NCBI RefSeq assembly: GCF_008929045.1
Contig: NZ_VFAH01000006.1
Location: 186,001 to 250,000, forward strand
Origin: Noviherbaspirillum aerium
Lineage (GTDB): Bacteria; Pseudomonadota; Gammaproteobacteria; Burkholderiales; Burkholderiaceae_D
Length of the DNA stretch: 64,000 bases
Direction: 5' to 3'
Shown here: piece by piece, positions 35,505 through 44,034 of the stretch
Layout: each line of letters opens with the position of its first letter
How positions within the stretch are numbered: position 1 is the stretch's first letter
Notes under the pieces: generated by a model
What the model was told of the DNA's origin: nothing
What the model saw: only the letters and a program-made list of their open reading frames with translations
The model's database searches: none
Translations under genes and position numbers: made by a program

Positions 35505-36998
35505 GTGGACATCGTCCTGCGGCCGTACCAAGCAACTGCGGTTCAGAACTGTCGCCTTACCTTGGCAGGGGGCGCGAAGCGCATTATCATCTGCTCCCCC
35601 ACCGGCTCCGGGAAAACCGAGATCGGCATGGCGCTGGTTAACGGAGCAAGGCTCAAGCAGAAGCGCGTGGCCTTCCTGTGCAACCGAGTGCATCTAATCC
35701 AGCAGACCTCCCGGCGCTTCGCCAAGGCGAGAATTTCGCACGGCATCGTCCAGGGCGAAAACACGCGCCACGTCTACGAGCCGGTTCTGGTGGCATCGAT
35801 CCAGACCGTCGCCCGGCGGGGGCTGCCCGACGTGGACCTGCTTATCATCGACGAGGCGCACACGGTCGCCGGTTCCAAGGAATATCGTGCGGTGATCGCC
35901 GCGGCGAAATGCCCCGTAATTGGCTTATCCGCCACGCCCTATGCGCGCGGCCTCGGCAAGCAATATGCCGAGCTTGGGGGCGCGTTGTTCGAGCAAATAG
36001 TGGTCGCTGCGACGATCCCAAAACTGATCGCGGACGGCTTCCTGGTTGACGTCGATGTCTACGCGCCGGCGGAGCCGGACATGACCGGCGTGAGGCAGAG
36101 CCGCAACGCTTTTGGCGAGTTGGATTATTTGGATGCGGACGTCGGTCGGGCGGTCGATAAGCCGGAGCTGGTGGGCGACATCGTCAAGCACTGGCTGCGC
36201 CTGGCCAACGGGACACCCACGGTTTGCTTTGCTTGCAATATTGCGCATTCTCAGCACATCGTGGAGCAGTTCCTGGCGGCGGACGTGCCGGCAGATCATA
36301 TCGACTGCTACACCCCAGATGAGGAACGGCAGGCGATCCTCAAGCGCATCGAAACCGGCGAGACCCTGATTATTTCGAACGTCGGCATTTTGGCCGAAGG
36401 CTGGGATTTTCCGGCCTGCCGGACATTGATCCTTGCCCGTCCGACGCGCAGTCTGATCCGCTACATCCAAATGGCCGGTCGGGTACTGCGCCCGCATGAA
36501 ACCAAGGAGCGAGCTCTCATTCTGGACCATTCCGGTACGGTTGCACGCCTAGGGTTTCCGACGGATGAGTTTCCACTCGCATTGGATGATGGCATGCCGA
36601 AGCAGCAAACAGGACAGAGTGAGCGGACCGAAAAGCTGCCGAAAGCATGCTCCTCCTGCAGCTACGTGAAGCCGGCCAGCGTCCACACCTGCCCGGTATG
36701 CGGTTTCGCGCCAGCAAAGCAGTCCGATGTCGAGGTTCAAGACAGGGAATTGGTCTTGCTCAAGCGCAAGGCGCCTAAGATAGAGAAGCAGGCTTTCTAC
36801 TCGCAGCTGATCGCAATCGCCCAAAACAAGGGATACCAGGCCGGATGGATCGCGCATAAGTACCGCGAGTATTTCGGCGTCTGGCCGCGGGGGCTGCAGG
36901 AAATCGTCGCCGAGCCGACCGCCGAAGTAACCAACTTCCTCAAGCATCTGCGGATCCGTCATGCCAAGTCGAAAGGGGTACGGAATGCAGCAGCTTAA
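35505..36998 (+). CDS. DEAD/DEAH-box superfamily 2 helicase with zinc ribbon
   Basis: A 497-aa helicase started at GTG 35505. Motifs: Q-like LRPYQATAVQNC, Walker A SPTGSGKTEI, Walker B/DEAH LLIIDEAHTV, SAT at LSATPYARG, motif V NVGILAEGWDFPACR and motif VI QMAGRVLRPH. After the core, two Cys pairs (CSSC and CPVC) form a zinc ribbon, followed by a C-terminal region with GYQAGWIAHKYREYFGVWPR, as in phage and island helicases. It overlaps the primase start by 14 nt. Role: DNA unwinding in replication of the mobile element. Confidence 0.9.
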   Translation: MDIVLRPYQATAVQNCRLTLAGGAKRIIICSPTGSGKTEIGMALVNGARLKQKRVAFLCNRVHLIQQTSRRFAKARISHGIVQGENTRHVYEPVLVASIQTVARRGLPDVDLLIIDEAHTVAGSKEYRAVIAAAKCPVIGLSATPYARGLGKQYAELGGALFEQIVVAATIPKLIADGFLVDVDVYAPAEPDMTGVRQSRNAFGELDYLDADVGRAVDKPELVGDIVKHWLRLANGTPTVCFACNIAHSQHIVEQFLAADVPADHIDCYTPDEERQAILKRIETGETLIISNVGILAEGWDFPACRTLILARPTRSLIRYIQMAGRVLRPHETKERALILDHSGTVARLGFPTDEFPLALDDGMPKQQTGQSERTEKLPKACSSCSYVKPASVHTCPVCGFAPAKQSDVEVQDRELVLLKRKAPKIEKQAFYSQLIAIAQNKGYQAGWIAHKYREYFGVWPRGLQEIVAEPTAEVTNFLKHLRIRHAKSKGVRNAAA

Positions 36999-37899
36999 GC
37001 CGAGGACCGCAGACGAGGCGGTTGGACGCTGGCCAGGCATCCTACAGGCGCTGGGCGTCGATCCCCGATATCTTGGCAAGAAGCATGGCCCTTGCCCGAT
37101 ATGCGGCGGGAGGGACCGTTATCGCTTCGACGACAAGGAAGGGCGCGGCACCTGGTTCTGCTCGCATTGCGGATCAGGGGATGGCTTCAAGCTGCTCCAA
37201 AGCCTCCATGGCTGGAACTTTTCCCAAGCGGCGAAGGAGGTCGACCGCGTTGCTAGAATCGTTCCGGCCGGTGCGGTGACTCAAGAGCGCACTGAGGAAA
37301 ACAAACTGCAGGCGCTGCGCGAGACTTGGGGGGACAGCAGGCCGGTGACAAGGGGTGATCCGGTATGGAAGTATCTGACCGACAGAGTGGGTATCGACAG
37401 GGTGCCGCCAGACATTCGGTTCCATCCCGCCCTGAAACATTCGGACGGCGGCCGGCATCCAGCAATGCTCGCACGCATGTGCTACCCAGATGGAACAGGG
37501 GCATCGCTCCATCGGACCTATTTGACCAAGGACGGGCGGAAAGCTAGCGTCTCCCAGGTCAAAAAGTTCATGGCGGCGCCAAAGCCGCTAAATTCGGCTG
37601 CTGTGAGGCTTGGAGCTGGCGAGATATTTCTTGGTATTGCCGAGGGCATAGAAACGGCACTGGCGGCCGCACTTCGCTTCTCTGTCCCCGTCTGGGCAGC
37701 GACCAATGCCGTCCTTCTAGAAGCATGGACGCCGCCAATTGGCGTGGAGCGTGTCCTGATCGCCGGCGACAACGACGCGAGCTTCACTGGCCAGGCGGCA
37801 GCCTTCTCCCTCGCCCGGCGCCTAGTACATGACGGCTATGCAGTCGAAATTCAAATTCCTGAGACGGAAGGAAAGGACTGGGCCGATGCTGGTCTCTAA
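36985..37899 (+). CDS. CHC2 zinc-finger/TOPRIM DNA primase of phage type
   Basis: A 304-aa protein started at ATG 36985, inside the helicase end. N-terminal CHC2-type finger: CPICGGRDRYRFDDKEGRGT followed by WFCSHCG. A TOPRIM-like fold follows with GIAEGIETALAA (motif I Glu) and LIAGDNDASFTG (Asp-x-Asp). This is the primase of P4-like elements and prophages, minus a helicase domain, which is supplied by the preceding gene. It ends at a 14-nt overlap with the next gene. Confidence 0.9.
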   Translation: MQQLKPRTADEAVGRWPGILQALGVDPRYLGKKHGPCPICGGRDRYRFDDKEGRGTWFCSHCGSGDGFKLLQSLHGWNFSQAAKEVDRVARIVPAGAVTQERTEENKLQALRETWGDSRPVTRGDPVWKYLTDRVGIDRVPPDIRFHPALKHSDGGRHPAMLARMCYPDGTGASLHRTYLTKDGRKASVSQVKKFMAAPKPLNSAAVRLGAGEIFLGIAEGIETALAAALRFSVPVWAATNAVLLEAWTPPIGVERVLIAGDNDASFTGQAAAFSLARRLVHDGYAVEIQIPETEGKDWADAGL

Positions 37900-38182
37900 G
37901 CAATTCCTCAAAGATTTTGCCTACTTGGCCAATCGCTATGAGTGGACGCCAGATGAGATCGAGGACATCAAGGCGCATACCCGCGCGTATCCAGTGGAGA
38001 TGCGCCGGTACTGGACCAACCTGGCAACCGCCTATCGAGCTGGGTACGAGCAAACCGTGGCGAACGACTACATCCGGTTGCAGACATGGTGCGCGCAGCA
38101 GAGCTGGCCAGATCCGTATGCGGACGATCTTGTAAACAGAAGCAGCGACTTAGTTTTGGCCACGGTCGAGAGATGGTATTAG
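37886..38182 (+). CDS. island hypothetical protein after primase
   Basis: A 98-aa soluble protein started at ATG 37886, overlapping the primase stop. Begins MLVSKQFLKDFAYLANRYEW, then TPDEIEDIKAHTRAYPVEMR. Helical throughout. No family recognised; small proteins in this place are common in phage replication modules. Confidence 0.65.
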   Translation: MLVSKQFLKDFAYLANRYEWTPDEIEDIKAHTRAYPVEMRRYWTNLATAYRAGYEQTVANDYIRLQTWCAQQSWPDPYADDLVNRSSDLVLATVERWY

Positions 38183-38341
38183 GGACCATTGCTTGCAAGA
38201 AGGTGCAGCGATCGGTTATCTGCTCACGCCTGGTGGCCATCTTCAAAATATCCGGGTCGCAGGCCTATGTGGACATCAACGAGGCACTTCAACTGTCCAG
38301 TAAACCCTGCTGATACAACAAAAGAGAGGAGCACTAGTAAG

Positions 38342-38953
38342 ATGACAATCGAGAAAAGGCGGACGGACTGGGAATCGATTGAGCGCGACTACCGCGCCGG
38401 CGTGCTTTCCATTCGTGGAATAGGCAAGATCTATGGCGTTACGGATATGGCAATCCGGAAGAAGGCCAAGGCCGAGGGCTGGGCACGTGACCTGACCGAG
38501 AAGGTACTGGAAAGGGTTCGCACTGAACTGGTTCGCAGCGAGGTTCGCACTCTAGACGCCAAAACGGATAGGGAGATCGTTGAGGTCGCTGCGGCTTCGG
38601 TAGTTCAGGTGGTCCGGGAGCACCGGAAGCGCATCTCTCGAGGCGCCGCCATCGTCGAGAGGCTGTTTGACCAGCTGGCTGATGCAGCCACTAATCGGCA
38701 TGAGCTCGAAGAGGCCATTGCGGACGAGACCAAGGAGGATAAGACAATCAATCGGCACTCCCAAATGATGCGGGCCGTCTCGCTGCCCGCACACGCGACT
38801 ACCGTGGTCAACCTGTCCAATGCACTGAAGAACCTGATTGGCCTCGAACGCCAAGCCTTCAACATCGATAGTGCTCCGGAGTCATCCGATCCGCTCGGCG
38901 AGCTCATTACCTACATTCACAGCCGGAATACCAGATTGCCGATCAAAGAATGA
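38342..38953 (+). CDS. terminase small subunit-like HTH protein
   Basis: A 203-aa protein started at ATG 38342 behind AGAGAGGAG. N-terminal helix-turn-helix DWESIERDYRAGVLSIRGIG followed by KIYGVTDMAIRKKAKAEGWA, as in phage small terminases, which recognise the packaging site. A long helical region follows and the end NLSNALKNLIGLERQAFNID resembles the small-terminase oligomer segment. No large terminase or capsid gene follows, so packaging must rely on another phage, or the module is a relic. Confidence 0.7.
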   Translation: MTIEKRRTDWESIERDYRAGVLSIRGIGKIYGVTDMAIRKKAKAEGWARDLTEKVLERVRTELVRSEVRTLDAKTDREIVEVAAASVVQVVREHRKRISRGAAIVERLFDQLADAATNRHELEEAIADETKEDKTINRHSQMMRAVSLPAHATTVVNLSNALKNLIGLERQAFNIDSAPESSDPLGELITYIHSRNTRLPIKE

Positions 38954-39069
38954 AAAAATCCGGACTCGAAACTTATTTCGATTCCCAACGAGCTCATTGG
39001 CGGGGGCGAAAACCGAAACAACGGCCAAGCTGCGGCGCCACTTTCAGAAGCCTGGGTTTCGGGCCATGA
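38950..39069 (+). CDS. short ORF coupled to the terminase-like gene
   Basis: A 39-codon frame starting with ATGA overlap (MKKSGLETYFDSQRAHWRGR). It ends early; a second frame over the same DNA (ISIPNELIGGGENRNNGQAA) also looks coding, so this may be the stump of the next phage gene destroyed by a frameshift or deletion. The rest up to 39171 holds nothing clear. Confidence 0.3.
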   Translation: MKKSGLETYFDSQRAHWRGRKPKQRPSCGATFRSLGFGP

Positions 39070-39171
39070 AAGGCACGCCATTCATGTTTAGGCTGGCCGG
39101 CCTCCCATTGCCGCAACCCGAAAAACTGCTGGCATCGCGCAAACCGGTCAAAGTTTTACATCGGGACCTGC

Positions 39172-39933
39172 TCATACCCTAAATTGTATAAGTTGTGACT
39201 TTATCTGACAGGATGTGTCAGATTGCGAACTTCCCCTTTCGACCAAGAGCGTGTGGATATCAGCTCGCATCAGCAAGCTGTTCGACGTAGCATATGTGCC
39301 GTCTGCGGCATACGGGACAATATGCGCCGCCTCTAATGCTTCAGCCACGTTGCAGCCAGTGATCGCACATCGGCCCTCATAAGCCGCGAGCAAACGTTGT
39401 CGGAATTCGGGTTGCCCCCTCCGGCTTTGAATAGCGCCCAACACAACAGGGTCTTTCGTAGAATCTGGCGAGGGGCGCACAACAGGCTTCTTGTTGAGCA
39501 AGAAGTAAGAAACCGCCTCGACGATCTGCTTGCTAGCGGCCGCATTCGTAAAATCGATCGCCGGCCACAAGTTTTTGCCTGTGGCAGGCGTCGCAATACC
39601 CGGGTGGCGGCAGAGATCCTGCACTAGAGTGCGTAACTCAGGGGCACGGTCCTCGTTCGCGGCATCACTGATCGCAAGCGTGACAGTCCCGCGTTCCGCA
39701 TTTCTTCTCTTAGCGAAGAACGTAAACTGCCCAGCGTTATCTCCTCCTCTCGCTTCGAATAAAATCCCGTATCCAGGATCCCCACTATTGCGCGCATGAT
39801 TGCATTTGGTCGCGATCGCCAAGTCGACGACGAGATCCATACATTCCAGGAACAGCTCGGCGGTGCCTGCACTATGCGCGACCGGAAGCAATTTATTTGC
39901 ACATTCTTGCGCTTGCCGTCGGATGGTTTTCAA
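39172..39933 (-). CDS. HNH endonuclease domain protein, C-terminus probably damaged
   Basis: A 253-aa protein with a C-terminal HNH_2-type nuclease: RRGQPEFRQRLLAAYEGRCA then ITGCNVAEALEAAHIVPYAA and SNSLLMRADIHTLLVERGSS. In the family, the line after RADIH continues as xLFDxGLIxI; here it becomes unrelated (SSQSDTSCQIKSQLIQFRV), pointing to a frameshift or truncation. The N-terminal 130 residues are of unknown function. Stand-alone HNH_2 genes of this kind often occur in defence islands as restriction-like enzymes. The 282 nt after it (39934-40215) contain no reliable gene. Confidence 0.75.
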   Translation of the reverse strand: MKTIRRQAQECANKLLPVAHSAGTAELFLECMDLVVDLAIATKCNHARNSGDPGYGILFEARGGDNAGQFTFFAKRRNAERGTVTLAISDAANEDRAPELRTLVQDLCRHPGIATPATGKNLWPAIDFTNAAASKQIVEAVSYFLLNKKPVVRPSPDSTKDPVVLGAIQSRRGQPEFRQRLLAAYEGRCAITGCNVAEALEAAHIVPYAADGTYATSNSLLMRADIHTLLVERGSSQSDTSCQIKSQLIQFRV

Positions 39934-40215
39934 TAGCTAAGTACCCTAGTCCGAAAAAATCATTCAAAGAAGTCGCATCTAGGCCTATTGGATCGTATGT
40001 GCCCCGATTCGATAAGGACCGATGGACAGCTCTTGCGGCCATGACTCGTGACGCATCCATGTTCGATCGGGTCCGTTGCAGATGTCAGTCAGGGATACAA
40101 GACATCCGCACGCGATTCATCGATGAATTGCTTCTGTCTCTAAACGCAAATTGATGACAATGAAACGCCCCGTTTCGGGACGATTTAAGAATTCTCGGCA
40201 ACATTCGACGTTCAC

Positions 40216-41133
40216 TCACACGAGAATGTCGGATGGGCCGTTCACTTCTCTGACAATGTTGGGTTGCCCTGCGGCTTCGCTGTTAGAAAAACCGTCGAAA
40301 TTACGAAGATCCCCAAAATCCAGCGACGTTAGGGCTTCGATCTGCCGGATGCTGCACTGGTAGGTCTTGAAGCGACCGTAAGCGGCTTCAAGCTTCGTCA
40401 GCTCTTTCGATTGCCCAATGATGTAGGCAGTGGCCGACGGTAAGCCCTCGTCGGATAGAAATGCGACTACCTTCCAGAACGCTTCTGGAATTTTTACGCT
40501 ACGGTATTCCCGATCAGTCGGTGCAAAAACCGGTCCAGAGAACACACTGACACGCTCTTTCCAGCTGCGGGCATTCAGTAAAATGTAGTTTTCCAGACTC
40601 AGCCACGTCACTTGATTAAAGCCGGCCATCTGCGGTGAACAATTCGTAAAGTGAAAAGTCTGCTCGTTCGCCCGCTGCGCATTTTCACCCCAATTTGGAT
40701 CTTCCCGCCGGACCAGATGGCCTCGGTCGAGTAGATTACTTGCGTAAAGTTCGTTGCCGATCTGCTGGCTGAGCGGAATCCGACCATCGTAAACCCAGCG
40801 ATCCTTCGTACGGGGAATGCTTTCGCTGCGCGCGCCTTCAATGTTCACGCCGGCATACATCGCCATGCGACGCGAGGCCGACATCGTGACGGAAAAATGC
40901 ATATAGTCGAGACGCGCTTCGTCAACGCCTTCAATCGTCAAAACATCGGCGGCGGCGTCTCCCACCACGCGCGGCCAAGGTACGACAAATTCATTCAAGA
41001 ACAACGCATCATAGCCCTCACAACCCTCGAACGCGGCAGGCTGGCTCACCGGCGGCTTACCTTCATGCTCGAATTGGACGGTCAACGGGTGAAGCTGTTC
41101 GAATAGCGGACGATACGACAGATCGACTGGCAT
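40216..41133 (-). CDS. DNA/RNA non-specific endonuclease (NUC1, beta-beta-alpha-Me)
   Basis: A 305-aa sugar-non-specific nuclease, started at ATG 41133 behind AGGAG; ATG 41139 is too near the ribosome site. DRGH (about 136-139) carries the catalytic His; FHFTNCSPQMAGFNQVTW supplies the metal-binding Asn and the following structure. No signal peptide is visible, so the enzyme stays in the cytoplasm, where it would degrade host nucleic acid. It lies 15 nt after the STAND NTPase as the last gene of the protease-STAND operon and is the likely lethal effector. Confidence 0.9.
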   Translation of the reverse strand: MPVDLSYRPLFEQLHPLTVQFEHEGKPPVSQPAAFEGCEGYDALFLNEFVVPWPRVVGDAAADVLTIEGVDEARLDYMHFSVTMSASRRMAMYAGVNIEGARSESIPRTKDRWVYDGRIPLSQQIGNELYASNLLDRGHLVRREDPNWGENAQRANEQTFHFTNCSPQMAGFNQVTWLSLENYILLNARSWKERVSVFSGPVFAPTDREYRSVKIPEAFWKVVAFLSDEGLPSATAYIIGQSKELTKLEAAYGRFKTYQCSIRQIEALTSLDFGDLRNFDGFSNSEAAGQPNIVREVNGPSDILV

Positions 41134-41148
41134 GGGCATCTCCTGAGG

Positions 41149-44034
41149 TCAGTGAGCAGAAAGAGAAAAAGCGTTCAAGCGCTTTTCGTATTGGCGCCAT
41201 ACGTGCAGCGCAAAGTAGAGCACGTTGGGCTCATCGTGGTATCGCACGGCATCTTGAAGCAATTCCGGCACCCATCCGAATCGATCTGCCAACTCCAACA
41301 GCACGGTTAATGTCCGGTCTATATCGAAGTGCAGGCGCTTCTCGAGCGAAGCGCCTTGCAAATCGCGGGGCCAGCGCCGATCGGTACGGGCGAACTTCTC
41401 GGTGATTTCGATGAACACCATGAACGGCAACTTCCTCAACGCCGCCCGGCACACCGGGTAGAGCTCGGGCATGATGGGCCGCCCCAAGGCACCACGCGAA
41501 CAGGCGTGCAGCGGCATTAGGTCGAATTTTCCGAGTCGTTCGAAGGTGCTGAGGTAAGGCTCGTCGGCGATAACGTCGCTAGCTTGATTGCGCCAAAACA
41601 CCACTTGGTCATCTGGTCTGCTAAGCGTCATCCTAGGTCGTTCAAAATAGCGGAATAAGAAAGGCGCCACTACCAGTTCATTGCGGCTTGCTCGGCGCTC
41701 ATTGGCACTCAAGGGGAGGAAGCGCCATAAGCGGAGTTCATCGACCGAACGGAGCGTGTGCGGCCACTTCCACTCGGCCTTGAACCTCGAGTATCGCCCG
41801 CCATTCAACAGTCCGCCGACGGCAGCGATCACGTCTTGCACGAGTAACTTGCTTGAGCTGCTGAGCGCGTACACGGAAGAGCCGGCTACCTCGTTGATTT
41901 CCTTAAGTACCTCAACCAAGGAAGACTTATGATCTACATCAACCAACGGCAAGGCATTGGCCACTGCAACCTTCCAAAGCACCGAATCGATGAGGGAGGG
42001 CGCAGGCTGTGAATCGCGTGATCGAAAGTGGTTCCGCAAATAGTCACGGCCGTGGAGCCGCAACTCGCTCCAGTCACCCGATGCGAATGCATGGCTTGCA
42101 TAGGATGGCGCGTACAGACCTTCAAGTGCCTCGTCGGGTATGTTCGAGGAGGGTTCCACCGATTCCAATCGTGAACGCTTACGGTCGATTTCTTTCGTTC
42201 GATCATCAAACGACAAGCTCTCCATCTCGGCCTCAGACAGGTCGACCCCTGCCTGACGCCGCAGCGCGGTCGCGTGCGCGATCGGTAAGCAATCGACGTC
42301 TTCGCCCATCGAGCGCAATAGCTCCATCGCGCGCGCTCGTGTGTGATACGGCATGTTGATAAACGCTTCATGGTAAGCCTGTTCGATCTGCGCTGCTCGT
42401 GTGTCCAGCGCGCCACCACCGTCCGCATAAAACTGCGCAGCAGTCTGATGCACCGTCGCCAGTGTCGATGTCAAATCGGGGTCTTGTTGCATCAACTTGA
42501 GCATCAGTCTCCGTAGATCCTTACGGTGTATGATAATGTCGGATGTCGGTCCCGGCTCGACCAACCAAACGTGCCGAGCGAGTTCATCAAAGAGCTTTCG
42601 CGCTCGGCCGTCATCAATTTCGCCAAAGCCTAAGGAGTGAGCAAGAACATCGCGGATGAGGGCCGGCGTAGTACGCCGTAGCACCAGCCCAGGATGCGCA
42701 AGCCTCTTGACTAGGGGATCATCGGTACGCATCCGTTTGAGGATGCGGTCGTAAAGGAAGCCATGCGCCAACGGGCGACGCACCTCGTCGTCGTTCAAGG
42801 GATCGTCGTGTTCACGAAGCAAACGCCCGAGTAAGCGCAGCATCAAGGGGTTTCCTCCATGCCGCCGGACCAGTTCGCCGGCTACGGGTTGCGACAGTTT
42901 TGGCGCTTGCCTGCGTAAGAGTTCAATCGCGTCGTTAAATGGCAAGTCGCCAACTACGAGCGACGAAATTGCCTTTTCGTAGGCTTCCCTAAAATGGCGC
43001 TCAGGCACTACTCGTCCGCTGGCAAGAACCGATAGACGGCGCACGCCGAGCATGAAGACAAGAAAATTTACCCACTTTACAACGGTGATAATTTCGACTT
43101 CGCCGCGGATCACAACTTCCTCGATGGTATCGAGCACCACGACCACGCGCTTAGTCCCAAAAGGTACGCGCGCGCATTCCTGCTCCCACATCGCTGCAAT
43201 GGCTTGCTCCTGGCGCGAGGACTGACGATAATTCCGCGCGCCTTCGACAGACCCGGCTAGATCCTCCACGCATTTGACGAAGCGCATGAGCTCAGTCCGG
43301 TACTCCGTGAAATGCCTGGATAACTGACGGGCGAACTCGATGGTTAATCGCTCCGTCGTGGGAGACTGTAGATGGGGACCGTCAAAATCAAGCAAGATGG
43401 TAGCGCAATCGTCACTCGCCGTCAGACGAGAGAGGAATTCCGCCAGCAATGCAGACTTACCGCTGCCGCCTATCCCGGTTACCAACGCGATACGGAGCGA
43501 CTCGTTATGATCGGCAAGCGTCCAGTCCCGCAGTCGATCCAATTCTACGTGACGTCCGACCAGCCCCACCGGCAATACCATCGCCTGCGCGCGCTGCTCG
43601 CTCGCGCGTTCAATCACGCCTGCGATGCGGGCGGATTCAGCACCTGGGAGGAATTCGCCAACGAAACGCAAAGCCGTCGAAAGGGGCGGCAGGTCCTCGA
43701 GCGTAAGGTGGTCCAACTCGACCCGCTCGCCTAACAATAGTTTCTCCATCCACATGCCAAAGCCATTGGGAGGCACTGTTTGCGTCGGCAGATCGGCTGA
43801 CCTAAGAGCAATGCGTTGCAAAGCCTGGCGACGATGTGGATCGCGCAAGCGCCAGCGCGTTCTGCGCCCGTCGGCAAACACTGGTTCGCAGCGCCGTGCG
43901 AGTTCTGCTAGGACCGCATGGTCCCTGACGGGCGCCGTCACCAACTCGTTCGGTTCGAAGGCCTCCGCGAAGACGACTTGTTCTTCGTATTTGCTTAGTT
44001 GTTCAAGTTGTTTGTCCGAAAGAAGTCGCATCAT
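41149..44034 (-). CDS. STAND-family NTPase, large (961 aa)
   Basis: A 961-aa protein with a central STAND/NACHT-type ATPase: Walker A ALVTGIGGSGKSALLAEF (about 184-200), Walker B-like RVVVVLDTIEEVV (about 296-308), a sensor-like segment RLSVLASGRVVPERHF, then a winged-helix region (RHGGNPLMLRLLGRLLREHD) and a long helical C-terminus of about 480 residues without a recognised repeat, which would be the ligand-sensing part. The N-terminal 160 residues have no catalytic motif and may be the partner-binding domain. It starts one ATG inside the stop of the EAD-protease gene (stop/start overlap with AAGGAGGT), so the two are tightly coupled. Confidence 0.85.
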   Translation of the reverse strand: MMRLLSDKQLEQLSKYEEQVVFAEAFEPNELVTAPVRDHAVLAELARRCEPVFADGRRTRWRLRDPHRRQALQRIALRSADLPTQTVPPNGFGMWMEKLLLGERVELDHLTLEDLPPLSTALRFVGEFLPGAESARIAGVIERASEQRAQAMVLPVGLVGRHVELDRLRDWTLADHNESLRIALVTGIGGSGKSALLAEFLSRLTASDDCATILLDFDGPHLQSPTTERLTIEFARQLSRHFTEYRTELMRFVKCVEDLAGSVEGARNYRQSSRQEQAIAAMWEQECARVPFGTKRVVVVLDTIEEVVIRGEVEIITVVKWVNFLVFMLGVRRLSVLASGRVVPERHFREAYEKAISSLVVGDLPFNDAIELLRRQAPKLSQPVAGELVRRHGGNPLMLRLLGRLLREHDDPLNDDEVRRPLAHGFLYDRILKRMRTDDPLVKRLAHPGLVLRRTTPALIRDVLAHSLGFGEIDDGRARKLFDELARHVWLVEPGPTSDIIIHRKDLRRLMLKLMQQDPDLTSTLATVHQTAAQFYADGGGALDTRAAQIEQAYHEAFINMPYHTRARAMELLRSMGEDVDCLPIAHATALRRQAGVDLSEAEMESLSFDDRTKEIDRKRSRLESVEPSSNIPDEALEGLYAPSYASHAFASGDWSELRLHGRDYLRNHFRSRDSQPAPSLIDSVLWKVAVANALPLVDVDHKSSLVEVLKEINEVAGSSVYALSSSSKLLVQDVIAAVGGLLNGGRYSRFKAEWKWPHTLRSVDELRLWRFLPLSANERRASRNELVVAPFLFRYFERPRMTLSRPDDQVVFWRNQASDVIADEPYLSTFERLGKFDLMPLHACSRGALGRPIMPELYPVCRAALRKLPFMVFIEITEKFARTDRRWPRDLQGASLEKRLHFDIDRTLTVLLELADRFGWVPELLQDAVRYHDEPNVLYFALHVWRQYEKRLNAFSLSAH

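Noticed and set aside
35323..35697. A 124-codon frame between the DUF1376 and helicase genes
   Set aside because: Its second half overlaps the helicase and its first half has low-complexity content without a domain.
39897..40154. An 85-codon plus-strand frame after the HNH gene
   Set aside because: Its last part looks faintly protein-like but its start lies inside the HNH gene, with no ribosome site or family; left unannotated.
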